Made by a program: the position numbers and the translations under genes. This document shows, piece by piece, positions 18,454-27,218 of a stretch of 64,000 bases of DNA (position 1 is its first letter; every line of letters starts with the position of its first letter). Source of the DNA: Clostridium aceticum (GTDB lineage: Bacteria; Bacillota; Clostridia; Peptostreptococcales; Natronincolaceae); contig NZ_CP009687.1 of the NCBI RefSeq assembly GCF_001042715.1, positions 1,231,418-1,295,417 of the forward strand, in the 5' to 3' direction. The notes below the pieces were generated by a model. The model saw only the letters and a list, made by a program, of their open reading frames with translations, did not search any database and was not told the DNA's origin.

Positions 18454-18951
18454 ATAGTAGGTTGAGCCAGAAATATTTTTATTATAATAGACATAATAAA
18501 AACCTAAGCCACTCATCAGTCCTAGATAATAGGCTATTAAGGAAGATATTGCTGACCAGTTTTCTGGATGATATGTGAGAAAGCCGAACTTTATAGCAAT
18601 CAACTCTATTGCTGTTGATAGGGCTGAAAAGACTAGTACCATAAAAAACTTCTGCCAGCGACCTTTAGGCAAAAACCTTATTAATAGTAGTCCTACAGCG
18701 AAAAATGGACCAACCAAAACAAATAAGTCTAATTTACCAACTTGAATCATAATAAAGTGTTGCTCCCAGAACTTATTATCAATAAAAAAGTTTTCTAAAG
18801 TGCCACCAATGGTCATGGTCCAAAGACCAACAGGCAGTGCATGGAAGAACTGTTGCAAAGAACAAGAAAAATAAATAGTTAACCAAGTAATACCTGCTAA
18901 AATAAGCCATGGTAAGTTATAAGTATCTAAAAACTCTATAATTGTTTCCAT
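18451..18951 (-). CDS. Small integral membrane protein, unknown function
   Basis: 166 residues with about five predicted membrane helices and conserved-looking aromatic and charged residues between them (FFIDNKFWEQHF, YHPENWSAISS). The layout resembles the CBO0543-type membrane proteins of spore-formers, one of which is encoded at 57118-57573, but visible identity is low and the family call is tentative. An AGGAGG site lies 12 bases before the ATG, slightly far. Monocistronic. Confidence 0.7.
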   Translation of the reverse strand: METIIEFLDTYNLPWLILAGITWLTIYFSCSLQQFFHALPVGLWTMTIGGTLENFFIDNKFWEQHFIMIQVGKLDLFVLVGPFFAVGLLLIRFLPKGRWQKFFMVLVFSALSTAIELIAIKFGFLTYHPENWSAISSLIAYYLGLMSGLGFYYVYYNKNISGSTYY

Positions 18952-19068
18952 TATCAGTCGAATCCTCCTAGAGATAAATATACTGTATTATGACACTAAT
19001 TTGCTAATTTCATAACAGATTTATAGAATTTTAACAAATTTTTAAACTTATTTTTAATAAATAATGCG

Positions 19069-19137
19069 ATATCTTTGAAAGATATTGACAAAAAAACAAA
19101 AAATCAATATACTTTATATAAATACATTGAGATGTAT
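19069..19137 (+). promoter_or_regulatory. arsC promoter with two operator-like palindromes
   Basis: TTGACA (19085-19090) and TATACT (19108-19113) have a perfect 17-base spacer. The palindrome ATATCTTT-G-AAAGATAT (19069-19085) abuts the -35 box. A second, ATACAT-TGAG-ATGTAT (19122-19137), lies just after the expected start site. Such placement fits repression, perhaps by an ArsR-type protein, though none is encoded nearby. Confidence 0.7.
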
Positions 19138-19275
19138 CTATATGAATAAAGAGCAGCAGGATACTAGCTATAGTAAAGGTCTACACATAAAATAAAACGC
19201 TGATTTCAAAAGGATTGAAATGAAAAGAACTAACTCTTGCAGGTTATTAGCAGAAAAATACTAGGAGGAATTATC

Positions 19276-19677
19276 ATGAAGAAAAAAGTAGCATTTGTAT
19301 GTGTTCATAACTCTTGTCGTTCGCAAATAGCAGAAGGATGGGCAAAAAAGCTAGGGGGCCATGTATTGGAGGTATACTCAGCTGGGACAGAAAATTATCC
19401 AGAAGTAAAGCCAGGAGCAGTTCAGGTAATGGAGGAAGTTGGTGTAGCTATGAGTGGACACTATCCTAAGCTTTTAAGTGATATTCCAGAGGAACTAGAT
19501 ATTTTGATTACCATGGGTTGTAATGTAGCATGTCCCTTTGTTCCATGCAGTCATAGTGAGGATTGGGGACTTGAAGACCCATCAGGTGGACCTATTGAAG
19601 GCTTTAGAAAAACTAGAGATTTAATTAAGGCAAAGGTAGAAGATCTTATTAAAAGGGTGGAAAATAAAGAAATATAG
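19276..19677 (+). CDS. arsC: Arsenate reductase (low-molecular-weight phosphatase fold, thioredoxin-coupled type)
   Basis: Reduces arsenate to arsenite in the cytoplasm. The 133-residue protein has the P-loop CVHNSCRS (C9, C14, R15). Further cysteines (C82, C86, C91 in GCNVACPFVPC) match the cysteine relay of thioredoxin-linked ArsC. DPSGG supplies the general-acid region. The start at 19276 follows AGGAGG; an upstream in-frame start would add 13 residues. No arsenite efflux or arsR gene is adjacent. A related tyrosine phosphatase role is less likely given the extra cysteines. Confidence 0.9.
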   Translation: MKKKVAFVCVHNSCRSQIAEGWAKKLGGHVLEVYSAGTENYPEVKPGAVQVMEEVGVAMSGHYPKLLSDIPEELDILITMGCNVACPFVPCSHSEDWGLEDPSGGPIEGFRKTRDLIKAKVEDLIKRVENKEI

Positions 19678-19747
19678 ATTGATGTCTACTTATTTGTAAT
19701 TTTAGTTAAAAAAGAAATAAAAAGTAAAATTATCTATTGATTAAAGT

Positions 19748-19776
19748 AAGTCTCCTTTCAAGGGGACTTGTTTTTA
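19748..19776 (+). terminator. Terminator after arsC
   Basis: AAGTCTCC pairs with GGGGACTT (one G-U) over a 6-base loop, then TGTTTTTAT. Confidence 0.85.
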
Positions 19777-19837
19777 TATAAAAAGTTTTCAGTTATATGA
19801 TTTTTATGAGGTCCTGATTAAAATTATTAATAAATTA

Positions 19838-19891
19838 AATATTATTATTAATATTATTAATAAATACATTAATAATATTAATAATAATATT
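19838..19891. repeat. Perfect AT-only inverted repeat, 24-bp arms
   Basis: Arms 19838-19861 and 19868-19891 are exact reverse complements made only of A and T, with a 6-base centre (aaatac). The right arm runs directly into a TTGACA box. It may be an operator, an UP-like element or a DNA cruciform. Confidence 0.85.
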
Positions 19892-19918
19892 GACAAAGCT
19901 GGAAAAAAAGTATATTCT
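19890..19918 (+). promoter_or_regulatory. Promoter for the DUF2089 operon
   Basis: TTGACA (19890-19895) and TATTCT (19913-19918) are spaced 17 bases apart, about 43 bases before the start codon. The -35 box overlaps the end of the AT-only palindrome. Confidence 0.6.
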
Positions 19919-19960
19919 CTAAATATAAAGATAAGTTGCAGTATAAGTGAGGTGATAAAG

Positions 19961-20365
19961 ATGAAGTATAAAGCTCCAAGTCAATGTCCTATCTGTCGTG
20001 ATGAGTTAAGTATTACTAAAATGAGTTGTTCTACATGTAAAAGTAGTTTAGAGGGGGATTTTACAGGCTGCAAATTTTGTAAACTTCCAGGAGAACAACT
20101 TGAATTTATCGAGGTTTTTATAAAATGCAGAGGGAATATTAAGGACGTAGAAAAAGAACTGGGAATTTCTTACCCTACAGTGCGAAATAGACTTGAGGGA
20201 GTCATACAGGCTTTGGGATATGGCGTTGAGAAAATAGAGGATCGGACTGACGATAGATTTTCACAAAATATGGCTGAGAAAAGACAACGTATACTTACTG
20301 CATTGGAAAATGGTGAATTAACTTCAGAGGAAGCGGCACAACAGCTTCGAAAACTAGGTAAGTAA
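19961..20365 (+). CDS. DUF2089-family zinc-ribbon protein
   Basis: 134 residues. The N-terminus holds four CxxC-type pairs (CPICRDE, CSTCKSS, CKFCKLP), suggesting a zinc ribbon. A helix-turn-helix-like segment follows, VEKELGISYPTVRNRLEGVI, so DNA binding is plausible. The C-terminus (ILTALENGELTSEEAAQQLRKL) is a short helical-hairpin (SHOCT-like) motif that recurs at the start of the next protein. GAGGTGAT precedes ATG 19961. DUF2089 function is not established; autoregulation through the upstream palindrome is inference. Confidence 0.85.
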   Translation: MKYKAPSQCPICRDELSITKMSCSTCKSSLEGDFTGCKFCKLPGEQLEFIEVFIKCRGNIKDVEKELGISYPTVRNRLEGVIQALGYGVEKIEDRTDDRFSQNMAEKRQRILTALENGELTSEEAAQQLRKLGK

Positions 20366-20393
20366 AATAATAAATTGAAGGGATGGGATTGTA

Positions 20394-20834
20394 ATGCAAA
20401 ATGAAAAGCTTAAAATTCTTGAAATGATTCAGGAGGGAAAGATATCCTCTGAAGAAGGGCTGGAATTGCTTAATGCACTACAGGAAGGAGATAAAACGGC
20501 GAAAAGCATCCTCTTGGATAAAAGTAATGCAAAAAACAAAGAAAGGTTTCTAAGAGTACGGGTATCCGGAGATGGCATAGGGGTTAAAAAGGTAGATGTT
20601 AATATTCCTTTGAGTCTTTTAAAGGTAGCTTCAAAGTTTGTGAATATGGGGATGGGTATGATTCCCAAAGAAGCAAAAGAAGAGATGGAGAAAAATGGCG
20701 TTGATATATCAAAAATTGATTTTGACGAATTAATACAACTAATGGACCAAGGGTTATCGGATGGAAAGTTAGTAGATGTAGATATAAACGATCCTGAAGA
20801 GGGAAGAATTCGGGTAGAAGTTTATGTTGACTAA
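20394..20834 (+). CDS. YvlB/LiaX-N-terminal-like protein with SHOCT-like motif
   Basis: 146 residues. It opens with a SHOCT-like hairpin (KILEMIQEGKISSEEGLELLNAL), the same kind of motif that ends the upstream DUF2089 protein. It then has a middle region (FLRVRVSGDGIGVKKVDVNIPLSLL) typical of proteins annotated near YvlB/LiaX, and an acidic C-terminus. No signal peptide or membrane helix is seen. It is 28 bases after the DUF2089 gene, and a shared role in envelope-stress sensing is a family-based guess. Confidence 0.7.
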   Translation: MQNEKLKILEMIQEGKISSEEGLELLNALQEGDKTAKSILLDKSNAKNKERFLRVRVSGDGIGVKKVDVNIPLSLLKVASKFVNMGMGMIPKEAKEEMEKNGVDISKIDFDELIQLMDQGLSDGKLVDVDINDPEEGRIRVEVYVD

Positions 20835-20923
20835 GTCAGAAAAAAGTTGTAAGAAGGCATACTGATTATGCTAATTAATAGAGTATTAAATAAATTATTT
20901 AAAGAGCCTAATTAAAACATAGT

Positions 20924-20968
20924 AAGGTAGTAGGATAGAAGTCTTTTTCATCCCACTACCTTTATTTA
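20924..20968. terminator. Bidirectional terminator
   Basis: AAGGTAGTAGGAT (20924-20936) pairs with ATCCCACTACCTT (20950-20962) with one mismatch and is followed by TATTTAT. It lies between the converging YvlB-like and flavin-reductase-like genes. Confidence 0.85.
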
Positions 20969-20986
20969 TCTCTTCTTTAAATAGGC

Positions 20987-21490
20987 TTATTTTATATATG
21001 CCTTTACAATCTCACCGTAATACAGCACATGATAATCATTGTTGGCATAGCAGCTATCATTGATTTCTGAAGAAAGCGTAGCTGCATCCATCCCCTGCTT
21101 ATAGACAATCCTACATTCTAAGTGCAGATCACATTCATCTATGATAACTGAATCTTCAAGAAAACCCTCTTTTAAGGTAAGATTACATTCTTGAATTTTA
21201 TTCGTATCTCTACCGGATTTTGAGCCACATAGTTTCAACTCTTTTTCCAACTGTCCTTTTAAAGGAAGGCTTACAGTAAAATTTTTGGTGCTTTCCATAA
21301 GTTCATACGTATGACGGGAATATCTAACCATGGCAGTAAAAATGGGTTTTTTCCACATGAAGCCTAGAGAACCCCAAGCTATTGTCATCGTATTTACTTC
21401 GTCATCTCTCTTAACAGTTAAGAACCCTCCTTTTTGAAGTTGTTCTAAAAGTTCCTTTGAAACATCTGTAAATTTAACCTCTTTATACAA
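20987..21490 (-). CDS. Flavin reductase-like FMN-binding split-barrel protein
   Basis: A protein of 167 residues from a TTG start. The region VNTMTIAWGSLGFMWKKP followed by VRYSRHTYELM matches flavin reductase-like domains that bind FMN and reduce or sense flavins. Start choice: the longer frame begins at ATG 21514 with no good ribosome site. A strong GAGGAG (minus strand, 21500-21505) lies inside that frame, nine bases before TTG 21490, which gives the family-like N-terminus MYKEVKF. Palindromic repeat B lies immediately upstream. Substrate unknown. Confidence 0.82.
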   Translation of the reverse strand: MYKEVKFTDVSKELLEQLQKGGFLTVKRDDEVNTMTIAWGSLGFMWKKPIFTAMVRYSRHTYELMESTKNFTVSLPLKGQLEKELKLCGSKSGRDTNKIQECNLTLKEGFLEDSVIIDECDLHLECRIVYKQGMDAATLSSEINDSCYANNDYHVLYYGEIVKAYIK

Positions 21491-21514
21491 TAATATCTTC
21501 TCCTCTCTATTCAT

Positions 21515-21603
21515 TATAGAAATACGCCTATAAATTTTAATATACTAAGGGTCACACTTAGACTCTGGATATTAAAATTTAAGTTTAAGGGTATGTAGCT
21601 ATA
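21515..21603. repeat. Palindromic dispersed repeat, copy B (short)
   Basis: A perfect 13-bp inverted repeat, TAAATTTTAATAT (21531-21543) with ATATTAAAATTTA (21569-21581), encloses CTAAG/CTTAG. Outer bases TATAG (21515-21519) and CTATA (21599-21603) also pair. The outer stem matches copies A and C, but the inner part is shorter and lacks the GGGCTAC hairpin. It lies just upstream of the flavin reductase-like gene. Confidence 0.6.
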
Positions 21604-21800
21604 TTCTGACCTTGTTGTTAAAATATAAGACTTCGTTTTTAATCGGTAATATAAGTAAGGTTTTCACTTCATTTAGTAATTATACCAAAAAAAGCATAAA
21701 AATAGAACAAAGTCTTCCTTTCTTGTCTGTCTTTTAGCACCCTTTTTAGTTAAGTACATATTATGATGGTATATGTAAAAAAGGTAGGAGGGAAATGTGT

Positions 21801-23549
21801 ATGTTTTTGGATTCAAAGGAATTAAGGGGCAGGGAAAGATTTTCAGGTGCAGGACTATATCCTGCAGCGATTACTGAAGTAGGAGGTACAAAGTGGGGAT
21901 ATATAGATAGGAGCGGAAAGTTTTTTATCCAACCAACCTTTGATGCAGCAGAAGATTTTCAAGATAATGGATTAGCTATCGTCACAAAAGATTGTCTTTC
22001 AGGAATTATTGATATTACTGGGTGTTATATTGTTGAGCCAAAGTATGATAATATTTCTGCTTATAGTGAAGGAAGAGCTGTGGTTTGGGAAAAAGGTCTT
22101 GCGAAAATGATAGATGAAAAAGGGAAAGAAATTTTCCAGACAGAAGGCTCCATCGGTGCTATGAAAGAAAATAGAGCATGGTTAAATAAAAATATCGATG
22201 ATAGCAGTTGGTTGGGAGGATATGTGGATAGAGATGGAAACGTAATTGTTTCTCCCCAATACTCAGCCACTGGTGACTTTAAATGTGGTAAAGCTGTTGT
22301 TGAATTGAAAAACAGCCAAGGTTACGCCATTATAGATCTAGATGGGAAAATACTTAATACATTTAACTATGCCTTCGTTGGTGACTTGGGTAATGGGTTA
22401 TTGCCTTATAAAGAAACTACGGATGGGAAATTTGGGTTTATAGATGAAAAAGGGAAAGTCATTATATCTCCACAATTTGACGGAGCACAACCCTTTGAAA
22501 ATTGCAGAGCTGTGGTTGTTAATTACAAAGATTATTGGCCTTACTATGGTTTGATAGATACTAGGGGAAATCAAGTTATACCGCTAAAATATAATGAAGT
22601 CAAGTTTATAGGTGAGGGTAGAGTGGCAGTTGGAATACCCCTTAGTAGAGAAAGCAGTTTTGCAGGTTCTAAATGTGCTATTGCAGATTTAAATGGCAAA
22701 TTTGTTACAGACTTTCTTTACACCTATATCACAGAATACAAACGGGGATACTTATCTGTAAGTGATGGCGTAACAACATTCTTTATTGATAAGTATGGAA
22801 GAAGAGCCTTAGAATTACCTAGGGTGGAGGGGGAAGGCACCCTTTCCTTTATTGATGATTTGATCAAAGTAAATATTGATAATAGAACTGCTTACTTAGA
22901 TTTAAGTGGAGAGATCGTATGGAAGCAAAGTAAGGATGTAGTGTTGAATCACCAGTATGTAGTAAGAAGCATAAAGTACAAACCTAGAAGGGATTATATC
23001 GTATATTATCCTCAAATAGAAGGAATGAAGGATCGTGAAGCACAAAGAAAAGTCAATAAGCGACTTAAGGAAATGTCTTTAAGTAAGGGAATGGATGGAG
23101 AAGATTTTGAGTATAGTTATGACAGTGATTTCACTGTGACCTTTTTTAAAAAAGACTTAGTGATAATAGAAATATCCGGTTATTTATATCCTTATGGTGC
23201 AGCTCATGGTATGCCTTCACGGGTTTATGCTCATATTGATCTAAAGACAGGAAAATTCTATGAACTTACAGATCTTTTCAAAAAGGACAGCGATTATGTA
23301 AAAGTATTAAGCGATATTATAAAACAGCAGATTATTCAGCAGGGAGAAGATTCTCCAGTTTGGCTTGATGAGTATAAAGGGATTAAGCCAGATCAGCCCT
23401 TCTTTATAACAGAAGATGCTTTAAATATCTATTTCCTGCCCTATGAGATAGCCCCTTATGCTGCAGGTTTTCCTACCTTCACAATACCTTTTAAAGAGAT
23501 TATGAGTTTGATTGATGTTAAAGGGGCATTTTGGCAATCTTTTCATTAA
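21801..23549 (+). CDS. WG-repeat protein with C-terminal DUF3298/RsiV-like domain
   Basis: 582 residues. Residues about 20-330 are WG-type beta repeats (for example KWGYIDRSGKFFIQPTF and KFGFIDEKGKVIISPQF), about seven copies. The C-terminal 200 residues match the DUF4163/DUF3298 architecture (YPYGAAHGMPSRVYAHIDLK) known from anti-sigma factor RsiV, where it binds lysozyme. No signal peptide is evident. ATG 21801 is preferred to ATG 21795 because AGGAGG is too close to the latter. The role is unknown; surface or ligand sensing is a guess. Confidence 0.82.
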   Translation: MFLDSKELRGRERFSGAGLYPAAITEVGGTKWGYIDRSGKFFIQPTFDAAEDFQDNGLAIVTKDCLSGIIDITGCYIVEPKYDNISAYSEGRAVVWEKGLAKMIDEKGKEIFQTEGSIGAMKENRAWLNKNIDDSSWLGGYVDRDGNVIVSPQYSATGDFKCGKAVVELKNSQGYAIIDLDGKILNTFNYAFVGDLGNGLLPYKETTDGKFGFIDEKGKVIISPQFDGAQPFENCRAVVVNYKDYWPYYGLIDTRGNQVIPLKYNEVKFIGEGRVAVGIPLSRESSFAGSKCAIADLNGKFVTDFLYTYITEYKRGYLSVSDGVTTFFIDKYGRRALELPRVEGEGTLSFIDDLIKVNIDNRTAYLDLSGEIVWKQSKDVVLNHQYVVRSIKYKPRRDYIVYYPQIEGMKDREAQRKVNKRLKEMSLSKGMDGEDFEYSYDSDFTVTFFKKDLVIIEISGYLYPYGAAHGMPSRVYAHIDLKTGKFYELTDLFKKDSDYVKVLSDIIKQQIIQQGEDSPVWLDEYKGIKPDQPFFITEDALNIYFLPYEIAPYAAGFPTFTIPFKEIMSLIDVKGAFWQSFH

Positions 23550-23704
23550 AATAATAAAAAAAATCTAAACCCTCAGGCTTCATGGTTTTTTGTTAAGATA
23601 GGTGAATGTAGAGGAATATTATGGGTATCATAATTACAGATAAAAATAAATCTCATCATTTCATAAAATTTAAAAGAAATAAAATAAACTTGGGGAGTGG
23701 TGGA

Positions 23705-25531
23705 ATGGAAACAAGTTTAAAACATAAAAGGGTATTGACGGGGAACGAAGCAATTGCCAGAGGATTCTATGAAGCTGGAGGGACGATAGCTGCCAGTTAC
23801 CCAGGGTCTCCAACGGTAGAAGTCCTAGAAAAGCTAAAGGAATATAAAGAACTTTATGCAGAATTCTCTACAAACGAAAAGGTAGCATTAGAAGTAGCTA
23901 TTGGAGGCTCCTTTTACGGTGCCAGGTCTATGGCTATCATGAAGCATGTAGGTGTGAATATAGCATTAGATCCCCTGATGACTTTTACCCAAACCCCTAC
24001 CAATGGAGGATTTTTACTAGTAACAGGAGATGATCCAGGATTAGCTAGTTCACAAAATGAACAGGATAATAGATTGCTAGGGAAGTTTGCTAATATGGGG
24101 ATATTAGATGTCGCCGATAGTCAAGAGGCAAAGGATTTTACAAAAAAGGCTTTGGAAATCAGCGAGGCCTTCTCTGCTCCTATGATGCTTAGAATTACCA
24201 GTAGAGTATGTCACAGTAGAAGTACTGTTACGGTAGAAGAAAGACAAGAGGTAAAAGCTAAAGGTATTAACTATGATAAAGAAAAATTTTGTATGATCCC
24301 CCCGGGCTCTATAAAAGCACAAATTTTCATGAGAGAAAGGTTAAACAAACTTGAAGAGTATGCTTATACTACGGACTTAAATAGGCTGGAACTGAAGGAA
24401 GATACAGATACCCTTATCATTACATCGGGCTTAGTATATTATAACCTTAAGGAATTAGATCCCAATGCAAGCATATGGAAACTAGGTTTAATTTATCCTA
24501 TTTCCGAAAAAAAGGCGAAGGAAATTACCAGCAAGTTTAAAAAAGTTATTGTTATAGAAGAAATGATGCCCTTTATAGAAAATGAATTGAAGCTCATGGG
24601 TATCCATTGTGAAGGTAAGAAACACTTTTCCTTTACAGGGGAATTAGATATACAAAATATAGCCGAAGGGCTTTATGAAGCAGGAATCTTGCCAGAAAAG
24701 AAGGTTTATGCAAAACGTTTTGTAGAGACTGTTCCTAGAGCACCGTTATTTTGTACAGGATGCCCCCATAGGCCTACTTTTGATCTACTAAAAAAATCTA
24801 AGGCAAAGGTTGTAATTGGAGATATTGGCTGCTATTCTCTAGCGATGTTGTTCCCCTTTGAACAGTCCAATATTATTATCAGTATGGGTGCTAGTATTGG
24901 CATAACAAAGGGACTGAGGAAGGCTATGTCAAAAGATGATCAAGATGAGCCTTTGGTGGCGGTGATTGGAGATGGTACCTTTTTTCACTCTGGATTATCT
25001 ACCTTTGTGAATATGTTACATAGGAAGGAAGACAAGGAGAATATCACTTTGATTGTTTTAGATAACAGAACCACGGCTATGACTGGCGGTCAGCCTAATG
25101 CCAGTTCTGGTCTTTACAATGAAAGAGACGATATGAAAGTGGGGATTAAAACCCTCTTAGAATCCTTGGGATTTGACAGAGTCAAGGAAATCAATCAATA
25201 TGATTACAAAGCTGCGGAAAAAATATTTAAGGAAGAAATCGCCTATGAAGGGCTATCTATTATCGTGGCAAATGGTCCATGTGCACTAAAATATAATATG
25301 GAAAAACCCCACTTTTACGTGGACCCTAATATATGTATTAGCTGTAGAGCTTGTATAAGAACCAATTGTCCACCGCTTAGAATGATAAAATATGAAGGTA
25401 TAGAAAAATTAAAGTCTTCTATTGATAAAGACATGTGTGTAGGGTGTAGTGTATGTGCTCAAGTCTGTCCCGTAAATGCTATTAAGTCTTCGAAAAATAT
25501 AGGTAGGGAGGATGAGAAAGTTGACAACTAA
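23705..25531 (+). CDS. iorA: Indolepyruvate:ferredoxin oxidoreductase alpha subunit
   Basis: Oxidatively decarboxylates aryl pyruvates, made by transaminating aromatic amino acids, to aryl-acyl-CoA with reduction of ferredoxin. The 608-residue protein has the N-terminal pyrimidine domain (NEAIARGFYEAGGTIAASYPG), a C-terminal TPP-binding region (GDIGCYSLAM and VIGDGTFFHSG) and two ferredoxin motifs at the end (CISCRACIRTNCPP and CVGCSVCAQVCP). The start at 23705 follows GGGGAG. It overlaps iorB by 20 bases, so the two are coupled. Confidence 0.96.
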   Translation: METSLKHKRVLTGNEAIARGFYEAGGTIAASYPGSPTVEVLEKLKEYKELYAEFSTNEKVALEVAIGGSFYGARSMAIMKHVGVNIALDPLMTFTQTPTNGGFLLVTGDDPGLASSQNEQDNRLLGKFANMGILDVADSQEAKDFTKKALEISEAFSAPMMLRITSRVCHSRSTVTVEERQEVKAKGINYDKEKFCMIPPGSIKAQIFMRERLNKLEEYAYTTDLNRLELKEDTDTLIITSGLVYYNLKELDPNASIWKLGLIYPISEKKAKEITSKFKKVIVIEEMMPFIENELKLMGIHCEGKKHFSFTGELDIQNIAEGLYEAGILPEKKVYAKRFVETVPRAPLFCTGCPHRPTFDLLKKSKAKVVIGDIGCYSLAMLFPFEQSNIIISMGASIGITKGLRKAMSKDDQDEPLVAVIGDGTFFHSGLSTFVNMLHRKEDKENITLIVLDNRTTAMTGGQPNASSGLYNERDDMKVGIKTLLESLGFDRVKEINQYDYKAAEKIFKEEIAYEGLSIIVANGPCALKYNMEKPHFYVDPNICISCRACIRTNCPPLRMIKYEGIEKLKSSIDKDMCVGCSVCAQVCPVNAIKSSKNIGREDEKVDN

Positions 25532-26087
25532 TATTATGTTAGGTGGAGTAGGTGGTCAAGGATTGATTCTCATGACAAGGACTATTTGTCAAGCAGCCCT
25601 AAAAGATGACTTTGATGTAAAAAGCAATGACGTAGTAGGCCTATCTCAAAGAGGAGGAATGGTTTGGGGAAATGTTAAGATAGGTAAAAAAGTACTTTCT
25701 CCTAACATTCCTCCAGGAGAGGGAGATATATTATTGGCGATGGAACCATTAGAAGCTTTAAGATGGAGCTCTATGTTAAAGGATGAAGGTAAGATTATAT
25801 TAAATAGCAAGAGATTTTATCCTACCATGGTGCAGCAGGAAAAATATCCATATCCAGAAGAGGAGATAGAGGAACTTAAGTCTAAATTTAAGGTGATAGA
25901 AATTAATGCTTTTGAGGAAGCTACAAAAATTGGCAAAAAGCAAGTATCTAATGTAATTCTTCTAGGAATTTTAGCTAAAAATTTAGAGATCCAAGTGCAT
26001 ACATGGAAGGAAACAATCAAGGATAATGTGCCCTACAAGACAATCGATATGAATATGGAGGCTTTTAATTTTGGTTATCAGTATTAA
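25512..26087 (+). CDS. iorB: Indolepyruvate:ferredoxin oxidoreductase beta subunit
   Basis: The 191-residue gamma-type domain subunit of the IorAB complex. Its N-terminus (NIMLGGVGGQGLILMTRTI) and the segment VVGLSQRGGMVWGNVKIG are characteristic. It starts at ATG 25512 inside the end of iorA, behind GGGAGG. Together the two subunits support amino acid fermentation or its reversal in anaerobes. Confidence 0.95.
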   Translation: MRKLTTNIMLGGVGGQGLILMTRTICQAALKDDFDVKSNDVVGLSQRGGMVWGNVKIGKKVLSPNIPPGEGDILLAMEPLEALRWSSMLKDEGKIILNSKRFYPTMVQQEKYPYPEEEIEELKSKFKVIEINAFEEATKIGKKQVSNVILLGILAKNLEIQVHTWKETIKDNVPYKTIDMNMEAFNFGYQY

Positions 26088-26117
26088 AAATAATTAAAAT
26101 AAAGACTTTTATTAAAG

Positions 26118-26160
26118 AAGGTGCTGGTTTGTTATTCACAAACATAGTGCCTTTATTTAT
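26118..26160 (+). terminator. Weak terminator after iorAB
   Basis: AAGG pairs with CCTT, with an inner TTTGT/ACAAA stem, followed by TTATTTAT. Internal mismatches make it a weaker candidate than the others. Confidence 0.45.
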
Positions 26161-26276
26161 GCAGGAAGGAAATAAAAAATCAGCATATTCCTGTTAAAAT
26201 TTAAAAACCTTGAAGGAATTTTTAAAAAAGAAGTAGAATTATTTTAAAGGTAGTTTTAACATGAGGGGGATATACA

Positions 26277-26981
26277 GTGGTTTTAATTTTAAATTGTTTT
26301 ATAGATGATCAGTTTGCTAAGTCTTTTGATGAAGCAGTTATACGGCAACTGGCGGGATGTAACAAAAAATGCAATTTTGTAAGGGCTATAAATATGAAAG
26401 AAGCTGAAAATAGTCTTCAAGATCTTGATACTTACACTCATTTAATTATATCGGGTTCAGAGGCTTCTACACTAGAGGATAGTGGTTGGGAAAAAAAACT
26501 AGAAACGATAGTGGTGGACTTTATATCCCGTAGTAAGGCAGTGTTGGGTATCTGTTATGGTCATCAGTTTATTGTAAGAAGTATCGCAGGAAAAAACTTT
26601 ATCAGAAAAGCCCAAAAGCCAGAAATGGGATGGGAGATGATACAGTTATATGATAACTTGCTGTTTAAAAATATTGAAAATCCGGTAATTATGGTAGCTC
26701 ACTACGATGAAGTTTTTGATTTACCAGAGGAATTCAAAGCAATAGCTACTTCTCCTCATTGTAATATACATGGATTTCAATATAAGGATCTTCCAGTGTG
26801 GGGGGTACAGTTCCATCCAGAGTATGGTCTAGCGGAGGGTCAAGAAATCTTCGAAGTGTTTTCTAAACAGGATAAAGATTTTAATGATTGGTACATAAAC
26901 AACCTTGAAAAAGAGAGTCAACTTTTGCAAAATAGTAAGTTTATAAAAAACTTTTTGAATTCCGATTATAAATCAATTTAA
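26277..26981 (+). CDS. Class I glutamine amidotransferase-like protein
   Basis: 234 residues of a class I GATase fold. The nucleophile elbow is GICYGHQF (Cys about residue 99), and the catalytic His-Glu pair is in VQFHPEYG. No synthetase domain is attached, so it resembles stand-alone GMP-synthase-like amidotransferases or gamma-glutamyl hydrolases. It starts at GTG 26277 behind GAGGGGGA and is monocistronic. Substrate unknown. The neighbouring iorAB operon suggests amino acid metabolism, weakly. Confidence 0.85.
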   Translation: MVLILNCFIDDQFAKSFDEAVIRQLAGCNKKCNFVRAINMKEAENSLQDLDTYTHLIISGSEASTLEDSGWEKKLETIVVDFISRSKAVLGICYGHQFIVRSIAGKNFIRKAQKPEMGWEMIQLYDNLLFKNIENPVIMVAHYDEVFDLPEEFKAIATSPHCNIHGFQYKDLPVWGVQFHPEYGLAEGQEIFEVFSKQDKDFNDWYINNLEKESQLLQNSKFIKNFLNSDYKSI

Positions 26982-27011
26982 TTCTTAGATTTGTACTTTA
27001 AAAAGTATTAG

Positions 27012-27055
27012 CACAAGGGAAAATCCACTAAGGGGGTTTTCCCTTGTGTTTTTAT
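27012..27055 (+). terminator. Terminator after the amidotransferase gene
   Basis: CACAAGGGAAAA (27012-27023) pairs perfectly with TTTTCCCTTGTG (27037-27048), then TTTTTAT. Confidence 0.93.
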
Positions 27056-27218
27056 GATTTCAGTCTATGAATACTTATAAGATAGCATTTATATTATAAA
27101 CATGATTAAAACGCATTGCTGATTTTGTTGAGAATTGGTATAATTAAATTAATACATAGTTTGAGTATAGAAGTATAGTACAGGTGACAAGAGAATTGAA
27201 AGGAGGCAAGTTTGATAA

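Noticed and set aside
19142-19195. 17-codon ORF in the arsC leader
   Set aside because: No credible ribosome binding site and no overlap with the leader hairpin.
19801-19920. CRISPR-like reading of the AT-rich repeats
   Set aside because: It is a single inverted repeat, with no regularly spaced direct repeats or cas genes.
23550-23600. Possible terminator between the WG-repeat gene and iorA
   Set aside because: Only a 4-5 bp AAACC/GGTTT stem can be drawn, too weak to call.
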